From: CAJAQL01 sp964442965
GTDB lineage: Bacteria; Patescibacteriota; Minisyncoccia; UBA6257; 2-01-FULL-56-20
Direction: 5' to 3'
Length of the DNA: 24,215 nucleotides
Assembly (NCBI GenBank): GCA_964442965.1
Contig: CAYUBE010000016.1
Location: 1-24,215, forward strand
Part shown: positions 19,395 through 24,215 of the stretch, one piece after another
How the letters are laid out: every line of letters begins with the position of its first letter
Numbering within the stretch: position 1 is the first letter of the stretch
Translations under genes and position numbers: made by a program
Notes under the pieces: model-generated
The model's database searches: none
What the model was told of the DNA's origin: nothing
Seen by the model: the letters and a program-made list of their open reading frames with translations, nothing else

Positions 19395-21239
19395 ATGATA
19401 GAAGATGAAATCAGGGCCGTCGTCCGAAATGCCGCAGCGGAGGCTGACATTCCGGTCGGAAACGGCGATATCAAACTTGAACATCCCGCGCTCGCGGACC
19501 ATGGCGATTTCGCGACCAATTTGGCGTTCACGCTTGCGAAAAAACTCCGCAGGCAACCCATGGAAATAGCGCGCGAAGTCGCGCGCGGCGTTTCCTCGCC
19601 GCTCATCGCAAAAACCGAGGTCGCCGCACCGGGGTTCATCAACTTCCGGCTCTCCGATGAATTTCTGGCGGACGAAGCTGCGAATATTATAATGACCGGC
19701 CCACGGTACGGCGCGCCCGTGAAGAAAAATCAGCGGATCCTCGTGGAACACACGCAGATCAACCCCAATAAAGAACCTCATATCGGCCATCTTCGGAACG
19801 CCTGCATCGGCGACGCCCTGATGAATTTTTATCGCTTCGCAAAATATGATGCCAAAGCGCTCTATTATCACAATGACGTCGGCCAGCAAATCGCATCGAT
19901 TCTCATCGCCGAAAAGAAAAAAATTATAAAGCCAGGTGACTTCCCGACGACCATTGCCTGGGCGTCTGCAGCATACACCGATATAGAAAAAAGGATCGAG
20001 GAAGATGAAAAATTAAAAAAAGAAAAAGAAAAAATCCAGATAAATATTGCGAAGCAGAATACGCCAGAGGCGAAGCGCGCAGAAACACTGACGCTTGAAA
20101 TTCTCCGTGAAACACTCGAGGTTCTCGCAAAGCTTAACATCTCTTATGATCTTATCGTCCGCGAGAGCGATATTTTGAAAGGAAAATTTTGGGAAAAAAC
20201 ATTCGATCTCTTAAAAACAAAATCTGCGTTTTATCAGGCGACCGACGGCGAGCGGAAAGGATGCTGGGTCATCAAAATGCCGGGCGCCGAAGACAAGATC
20301 ATCGTCCGATCAAACGGCGTGCCGACCTACGTCGGCAACGATATCGCGAATCATCTCTGGAAGTTCGGCGTTCTCCCTGACTTCACTTATGAGAAACTTG
20401 ATTGGAAAACCCAGACGGAGCCGCTCTATATGACGGTCTCCACCAGTGGCGAGGTCCGGCATGATTTCACGCACGCGGACGCCATCGTGAACGTCATTGA
20501 CCAAACCCAAACTTATCCCCAAGAAAGTGTCATGGAATCGCTGCGTGTTCTGGGTTTCACGAAGGAAGCCGAACACTATCATCACGTAAATTACGGCTTC
20601 GTTTATCTTTCGCGTAAAACAGCGAGGGAGCTCGGCATGCCGGTCGAAGAAAGCGCGACCCAGGTGAAAATCAGTGGACGTAAGGGAACCACGATCTCGA
20701 TCCAAACATTTCTTGAAAAAATGGAAGGTGTGCTCCGTGAAAAATATGGCGAATTCTCATCGCTCAAAGCCGTCACAAACGGAGCCATCAAATTCGAGCT
20801 TCTCAAGTACGACACCTATCAGGATATTGTTTTCGATCTCGACGCGGCGCTCGACATCCACGGCATGAGCGGTCCGTATATCCAATACGCCGCGACCCGC
20901 GCAAAAAGCGTTCTCTCAAAAGCGCCGGAAAAATATCAAAATGCGACATCAATATCAAAAGTGTCCCATCTCGGCGAATTGCAGGACAGCGAAAGGACTG
21001 TCCTCCGTAAATTGTCGCGCTTCCCGGAGATCGTTGCTTCCTCGCTCCAAGATTTCGCGCCGCATTATCTCTGCCTCTATTTGTTCGAGCTTTCGCAAAC
21101 ATGGAACGCGTTCTACAACGGAAACAGGATCATCGGCTCGGAGCGGGAATGCGAACGAATATTACTCACCGAAGCAATAGCGCAGGTTCTCGAAAACGGC
21201 CTTAATCTCCTCGGCATCGAAGCCCCGGAAAAGATGTGA
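19395..21239 (+). CDS. argS: arginyl-tRNA synthetase
   Basis: The 614-residue protein attaches arginine to tRNA-Arg. The N-terminal Add1 domain (residues 1 to about 95) contains HGDFATNLAFTLAKKLRRQP. The catalytic domain has EHTQINPNKEPHIGHLRNACIGD (118-140, HIGH at 129-132), YHNDVGQQIASI, GDIANHLWKFG-like VGNDIANHLWKFGV, and the segment QVKISGRKGTTIS where KMSKS would be, as is usual for many ArgRS. The C-terminal DALR anticodon-binding domain follows (GPYIQYAATRAKSVL, YLFELSQTWNAFYNGNRI). A Lys/Glu-rich helix (KRIEEDEKLKKEKEKIQ) is inserted in the catalytic part. The ATG at 19395 is preferred to the in-frame GTG two codons earlier. It diverges from ileS and is followed by a repeat and then smpB. 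Confidence 0.96.
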   Translation: MIEDEIRAVVRNAAAEADIPVGNGDIKLEHPALADHGDFATNLAFTLAKKLRRQPMEIAREVARGVSSPLIAKTEVAAPGFINFRLSDEFLADEAANIIMTGPRYGAPVKKNQRILVEHTQINPNKEPHIGHLRNACIGDALMNFYRFAKYDAKALYYHNDVGQQIASILIAEKKKIIKPGDFPTTIAWASAAYTDIEKRIEEDEKLKKEKEKIQINIAKQNTPEAKRAETLTLEILRETLEVLAKLNISYDLIVRESDILKGKFWEKTFDLLKTKSAFYQATDGERKGCWVIKMPGAEDKIIVRSNGVPTYVGNDIANHLWKFGVLPDFTYEKLDWKTQTEPLYMTVSTSGEVRHDFTHADAIVNVIDQTQTYPQESVMESLRVLGFTKEAEHYHHVNYGFVYLSRKTARELGMPVEESATQVKISGRKGTTISIQTFLEKMEGVLREKYGEFSSLKAVTNGAIKFELLKYDTYQDIVFDLDAALDIHGMSGPYIQYAATRAKSVLSKAPEKYQNATSISKVSHLGELQDSERTVLRKLSRFPEIVASSLQDFAPHYLCLYLFELSQTWNAFYNGNRIIGSERECERILLTEAIAQVLENGLNLLGIEAPEKM

Positions 21240-21253
21240 CCGCACTCGGCGGA

Positions 21254-21329
21254 GTCATCCTGCATGTCCACCGTAGCTTTGGCGAAGCAGGGAGGTACGC
21301 AAAGGATCTCTAAGAAATTCTAGAATGAC
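21254..21329. repeat. dispersed palindromic repeat, GTCATCCTG...TAGAATGAC
   Basis: It begins GTCATCCTGC, contains TAGCTTTGGCGAAGC and AAGGATCTC, and ends TAGAATGAC. It fills the whole gap between argS and smpB. Its last bases contain the smpB start codon. Confidence 0.65.
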
Positions 21330-21777
21330 ATCTATTATTGATTCCAACATTATTGCAGAAAACCGACGAGCGCGGTTCGATTACGATATCGGAGAGAAAT
21401 TCGAGGCCGGCATTGAACTTAGAGGGTATGAGGTAAAAAGCGCGAAAGGTGGACACTTTCAGATCGCGGGCGCACAGGTTCTGATCCGCGGCGGCGAAGC
21501 GTGGCTCGTCAATTCACATCTTCCGCCATATCAACCGAAAAATATGCCCGCGGGCTACACCGAGGATCGCGCTCGAAAGTTATTACTCGCCAAAGATGAA
21601 ATAAAAAATATCACTGGCGTGCTCCAGGACAAAAGCCGGCGCCTCATTCCCTTGAGGGCATATCTCAAAAACGGTTTTATCAAACTGGAGCTTGGCCTCA
21701 GCCGAACGCGCAGAAAATCCGACAAGCGCGAGGCGCTCAAAAAACGGTCTCATCTTCGCGAAATGCGAGAAACGTGA
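21325..21777 (+). CDS. smpB: SsrA-binding protein SmpB
   Basis: The 150-residue protein is the partner of tmRNA in rescuing stalled ribosomes. Family landmarks are all present: ENRRARFDYDIGEKFEAGIELRGYEVKSAKGG at 12-43, AWLVNSHLPPY near 60, RARKLLLAKDEI, LRAYLKNGFIKLELGLSRTRRKSDKREALKKR, and a basic C-terminus. No ssrA (tmRNA) gene was recognised in the window. The only reasonable start codon lies in the end of the preceding dispersed repeat (TAGAATGAC), and there is no Shine-Dalgarno. With argS ending 85 nt upstream, readthrough from argS is a plausible source of its transcript. Confidence 0.96.
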   Translation: MTSIIDSNIIAENRRARFDYDIGEKFEAGIELRGYEVKSAKGGHFQIAGAQVLIRGGEAWLVNSHLPPYQPKNMPAGYTEDRARKLLLAKDEIKNITGVLQDKSRRLIPLRAYLKNGFIKLELGLSRTRRKSDKREALKKRSHLREMRET

Positions 21778-21850
21778 GGCTCACGACAATGTTCTTGAAA
21801 TCGCCCCTTCTTGTGGATAACTTTTCGTTGCACGATGCATCTATCCGACT

Positions 21851-21856
21851 TATCAT
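21851..21856 (+). promoter_or_regulatory. -10-like TATCAT before the Cache protein gene
   Basis: TATCAT lies 9 nt before the ATG at 21866 and 17 bp after a weak TTGCAC (21828-21833). AGAGG sits only 3 nt before the ATG, too close for an efficient Shine-Dalgarno. A very short leader is likely. Confidence 0.35.
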
Positions 21857-21865
21857 AAAGAGGAC

Positions 21866-22849
21866 ATGAAACTCTCTGGTTATTCTTCGCGGACCTCACA
21901 GGCCACCGTAACGGCTGTCGTTTTTATAATTTTTCTCATTCTCCCGATCTGTGTCGGCTGGTTTTACTACAATAACGGCTTTACCTTGAAACAACAGGTT
22001 TCCTCACAACTCCAAAACGAGGAAAATATCGCCTCCGCCGCGATCCAACTCAAACTGAATCGCCTTACGGAGATAGCATCTTCCTTGGCGGTGTCGCCAA
22101 AAATCGTCGCCGCGGTATCTCAGGGAAACTGGGACGCCGCCGCATCGGTCGTCCGAGACGCACAGAATAATCCCTCATTCTACGATCCCTACATCGACCG
22201 CATGGTCTTTTTCGATAGCAACGGCGTTGAACAGTCGGCCTACCCGACACTGATCGGAGGAATCGGGAATAACGCATCAAGCACGTCGTGGTATACGACG
22301 GCGGTACAAACTGACACTGTCGTCGTATCTTCCGTGGTGAGGCGTGCCGCAACCCCATCCCTCAATGTCATCGAGATCGCGGCTCCCGTCTTCAATGGTA
22401 ACGACGTTATTGGCATACTCGTTATGCAGATCCCTACGGATAACTTTCTCGATTTTGGCTACGCGCTTTCTACGGGAACCTACGGGTTTACCTACATCGT
22501 AGATTCAAAGGGTAACGTCGTGGCGCATCCGAAATATTCAGCAACCGACGGCGTCGTCAATCTCGCATCGGTTGCGCCGGTCAAAAACATCCTCGCCGGA
22601 GAAAGCGGCGAGATGATCACGAGCGACCCGTCCGGAAATCAGAATAACTTCTTGGTGTACGAGCCAATTTCGAAATACGGCTGGGGTATCGTGATTCAGG
22701 AACCTTATACTGAAGCCTTTACAGCTTATAATGCCATGATGAAAAACATGGGGATAGCGGAAGCGTTGTTGCTTGTTATTGATGTTCTTGTCAGCTATCT
22801 CGTCTTCAGATTCATCGGGTCGAGGCGGTCGCGGGAGGAATTAAAATAA
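21866..22849 (+). CDS. Cache-domain membrane protein without a cytoplasmic output domain
   Basis: The 327-residue protein has an N-terminal membrane helix (TVTAVVFIIFLILPICVGWFYYNN, residues 12-35), a large extracytoplasmic domain, and a second helix (GIAEALLLVIDVLVSYLVFRFI, about 294-315). It ends a dozen residues later at RRSREELK. The extracellular part resembles a dCache sensor: DPYIDRMVFFDSNG, TSWYTTAVQTDTVVVSSVV, NVIEIAAPVFNGNDVIGILVMQI, YGFTYIVDSKGNVVAHPKY, and NFLVYEPISKYGWGIVIQEP. In chemoreceptors and histidine kinases such domains bind small ligands and signal to HAMP, MCP or kinase domains; none is encoded here. The pseudopilin gene starts 16 nt downstream, so the two are probably cotranscribed. 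Any partner is inference. Confidence 0.82.
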   Translation: MKLSGYSSRTSQATVTAVVFIIFLILPICVGWFYYNNGFTLKQQVSSQLQNEENIASAAIQLKLNRLTEIASSLAVSPKIVAAVSQGNWDAAASVVRDAQNNPSFYDPYIDRMVFFDSNGVEQSAYPTLIGGIGNNASSTSWYTTAVQTDTVVVSSVVRRAATPSLNVIEIAAPVFNGNDVIGILVMQIPTDNFLDFGYALSTGTYGFTYIVDSKGNVVAHPKYSATDGVVNLASVAPVKNILAGESGEMITSDPSGNQNNFLVYEPISKYGWGIVIQEPYTEAFTAYNAMMKNMGIAEALLLVIDVLVSYLVFRFIGSRRSREELK

Positions 22850-22865
22850 AAGTTGCCATTTCTCC

Positions 22866-23504
22866 ATGAAATATTTTTTATCCCATCGAAAGAATGATAC
22901 AAGTGCACGTGATGCCTTCACGCTCATCGAGCTTCTGATCGTGATCGCTATCATCGCGATCCTTTCGATCGTCGTGGTTCTGACCATCAACCCGGCGGAG
23001 ATGCTTCGTCAGTCGCGTGATTCCTCGCGCATCTCGGATCTGAGCACGCTGCGCAGCGCCCTCTCGCTCTATCTCGTGGACACGGCGAACCCCAACCTTG
23101 CTTCGTCATCGTCCGGCTACGGCAGTTGCTATCTCTCGACAATAGCTGGACAGGGAACTTCGACTGCGAACTGCGGTGTTTTTGTAAATACCTATGCGAA
23201 GGACGTCAGTACGACCGTCACTCTGTACCGGAAGAACGATTCAACAGGATGGTTGCCGGTCAACTTTTCTCAGATAACCATTGGCACTCCCCTTTCCTCG
23301 CTCCCGGTGGATCCCACGAATAACGCCAGCTATTATTATTCCTATGCCGCGACGACCACCAACGGCGCATATTATTTTGAGATCAATGCCTTTATGGAAA
23401 GCAAAAAATATGGGGCGGGCGGATCCAACGATGTTGTGACCACCGACGGCGGCGATAACAGCACCACTTACGAGATCGGCAATAAGCCAGGGCTCAATCT
23501 GTAG
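22866..23504 (+). CDS. type IV pilin-like / type II secretion pseudopilin
   Basis: The 212-residue protein has a class III signal. A basic leader (MKYFLSHRKNDTSARDA) is followed by FTLIELLIVIAIIAILSIVVVLTINPAEMLRQSRDSSR, the conserved hydrophobic helix and the start of the globular domain. Cleavage by prepilin peptidase would fall between A17 and F18. The residue at -1 is Ala instead of the usual Gly; Glu at +5 (E22) is present. The C-terminal domain is Ser/Thr/Asn/Tyr-rich (TNNASYYYSYAATTTNGAYYFEINAFM), like pilins of CPR genomes. It may build or prime a type IV pilus used for attachment or DNA uptake; the other pilus genes are outside the window. It probably shares a transcript with the Cache protein. 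Confidence 0.88.
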   Translation: MKYFLSHRKNDTSARDAFTLIELLIVIAIIAILSIVVVLTINPAEMLRQSRDSSRISDLSTLRSALSLYLVDTANPNLASSSSGYGSCYLSTIAGQGTSTANCGVFVNTYAKDVSTTVTLYRKNDSTGWLPVNFSQITIGTPLSSLPVDPTNNASYYYSYAATTTNGAYYFEINAFMESKKYGAGGSNDVVTTDGGDNSTTYEIGNKPGLNL

Positions 23505-23517
23505 TTTAAGAAAATGC

Positions 23518-23534
23518 TCGGAGTTCGACTCCGA
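23518..23534. repeat. 7-bp hairpin after the pseudopilin gene
   Basis: TCGGAGT and ACTCCGA flank TCG, 13 nt after the stop. No T-run follows, so it is only a possible mRNA 3' structure. Confidence 0.4.
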
Positions 23535-23555
23535 ACATGCGATTGCCTTCGTTTG

Positions 23556-23668
23556 GTCATTCCGAGCGGAGCCTGTCCCGAAGTTTTGCGAGGGACGAGG
23601 AATCTTTCCTGTCATCCCGAATTCATTTCAGCATCCATCTTAATGCTGAGTCCCGGACCTTGCCCGCT
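23556..23668. repeat. dispersed palindromic repeat, compound copy
   Basis: GTCATTCCGAGCGG with TGTCCCGA...GAGGGACGAGG and GGAATCTTT is followed at once by a second opening TGTCATCCCGAATTC and a TCAGCAT/ATGCTGA hairpin. It fills the convergent gap between the pseudopilin gene and the LamG gene. Confidence 0.6.
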
Positions 23669-23697
23669 CGCCCCGTAGCTCGCAAAGCGATTCTACG

Positions 23698-24215
23698 TTA
23701 TTTCTCGGCATTGTATAAACCCTGCACCTCTGCCGCCGAGAGAGCGCGGTTGTAAATGCGGACATCATCAATTTTCCCCGGAAACAGCTGAGCCGGGGCA
23801 TCTTGATAAGCTCCAATGGTTGAATTTCCCCCTTGGGAGCTGGAGTTTGTGTAACTCGAAGATGCGATAAGGTTACCGTTGAGATATCCATACATCATGG
23901 AGCTGTTCCACGTTAATGTGATGTGATACCAACTATTCAGCGGAATAGTTCCTAACCCTATGCTGACCGATGGGTTACTTCTTGTCACGCTTACCGTGTT
24001 GGATGGTGGTGGATAATAAGAAATATAGAACCTATTCGAAGAAGGTCCCCAGGATGAAAAAATGTAACCCGTTGTCGAGGTCGCGGTGCTCATAGGATAT
24101 GCCCATAGCGCAATAGCTCCCTGAGAACCACTCAGAGAAGAGTCGATGGATGAAATATTTACATAGTCATCCGTCCCGTCAAAACTCCCTGCAGAGGGTC
24201 CCACCTTGCCACTGG
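23698..24215 (-). CDS. LamG-domain (concanavalin A-like) protein, 5' end outside the window
   Basis: At least 172 residues of the C-terminal end of a longer protein are visible; the frame is open through the window edge, reading SGKVGPSAGSFDGTDDYVNI. This is a LamG/laminin-G-like jelly-roll domain with typical pieces: SFDGTDDYVNI, GAIALWAYP, SWYHITLTWNSSMMYGYLNG, and the very common end GKIDDVRIYNRALSAAEVQGLYNAE. Such domains bind glycans or act as adhesion modules on secreted or surface proteins, often together with pilin-type N-termini in CPR genomes. The GTG at 24204 is internal, not the real start. The gene is convergent with the pseudopilin gene. The protein's function and other domains cannot be seen. 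Confidence 0.88.
   Translation of the reverse strand, partial: SGKVGPSAGSFDGTDDYVNISSIDSSLSGSQGAIALWAYPMSTATSTTGYIFSSWGPSSNRFYISYYPPPSNTVSVTRSNPSVSIGLGTIPLNSWYHITLTWNSSMMYGYLNGNLIASSSYTNSSSQGGNSTIGAYQDAPAQLFPGKIDDVRIYNRALSAAEVQGLYNAEK

Noticed and set aside
21812..21820. Perfect DnaA-box consensus (TTATCCACA on the minus strand) between smpB and the Cache gene, considered as part of an origin.
   Set aside because: Only one box is visible, with no cluster, no AT-rich unwinding element and no dnaA or dnaN nearby. A single 9-mer can occur by chance.

Overview
The window looks like a chromosomal segment of a Candidate Phyla Radiation (Patescibacteria) bacterium, most likely in the Parcubacteria. 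This is an inference from several things: many small stand-alone genes, a type II-form isoleucyl-tRNA synthetase, a MurE-like ligase with a short N-terminus, RNase J with a long disordered N-terminus, a FTLIELL pseudopilin, and intergenic regions packed with GTCATTCC...GGAATGAC repeats. TGA ends many clearly real genes (rpsT, RNase J, argS, smpB, methyltransferase), so the Gracilibacteria/SR1 code in which TGA means Gly is excluded. Nothing in the window suggests a prophage, an IS element or a CRISPR array.

Layout. Positions 1-7900 read mostly leftward: two small membrane proteins (176-565, 745-948); an MFS transporter, a small EF-Tu-domain-2-like basic protein and a SLOG/LOG-family protein (1112-3394); a beta-CASP metallo-beta-lactamase nuclease (3449-4795); a MurE-like ligase and ruvA (5343-7325); and an unrecognised 155-aa protein with its own promoter and terminator (7431-7898). 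One small rightward ORF with a near-perfect Shine-Dalgarno sits at 4969-5151. Positions 8102-10946 read rightward: ribosomal protein S20, a four-helix YvlD/holin-like membrane protein, SecG, and an orphan family-5 solute-binding protein, which is met tail-to-tail by an 84-aa coiled-coil protein. A gene-poor stretch (11250-11880) holds tRNA-Leu(CAG), a possible tRNA-Leu fragment and an orphan promoter. A deoxyribosyltransferase-like protein, RNase J and a SAM methyltransferase follow. IleRS (leftward) and ArgS (rightward) diverge from a 118-bp spacer. SmpB, a Cache-domain membrane protein, a type IV pilin-like protein and an edge-truncated LamG protein complete the right end.

Functions. The core is translation and RNA metabolism: IleRS, ArgS, tRNA-Leu, S20, SmpB, an EF-like protein and two beta-CASP nucleases. 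Around it lie envelope functions (SecG, MurE-like ligase, binding protein, Cache protein, pilin, LamG) and RuvA for recombination.

Most notable observations. (1) IleRS carries an apparently catalytically intact histidine-phosphatase domain of about 200 residues inserted in its catalytic half. (2) Several genes have a TATAAT-like -10 box 5-8 nt before the ATG, which points to leaderless mRNAs, alongside a minority of genes with strong Shine-Dalgarno sequences. (3) A dispersed palindromic repeat family ends in ...GAATGAC; these ends coincide with start codons (smpB, the EF-like gene) and with a -35 hexamer (the YvlD/holin-like gene). (4) The tRNA-Leu acceptor stem is continued by 13 more nearly perfect base pairs between its leader and trailer.
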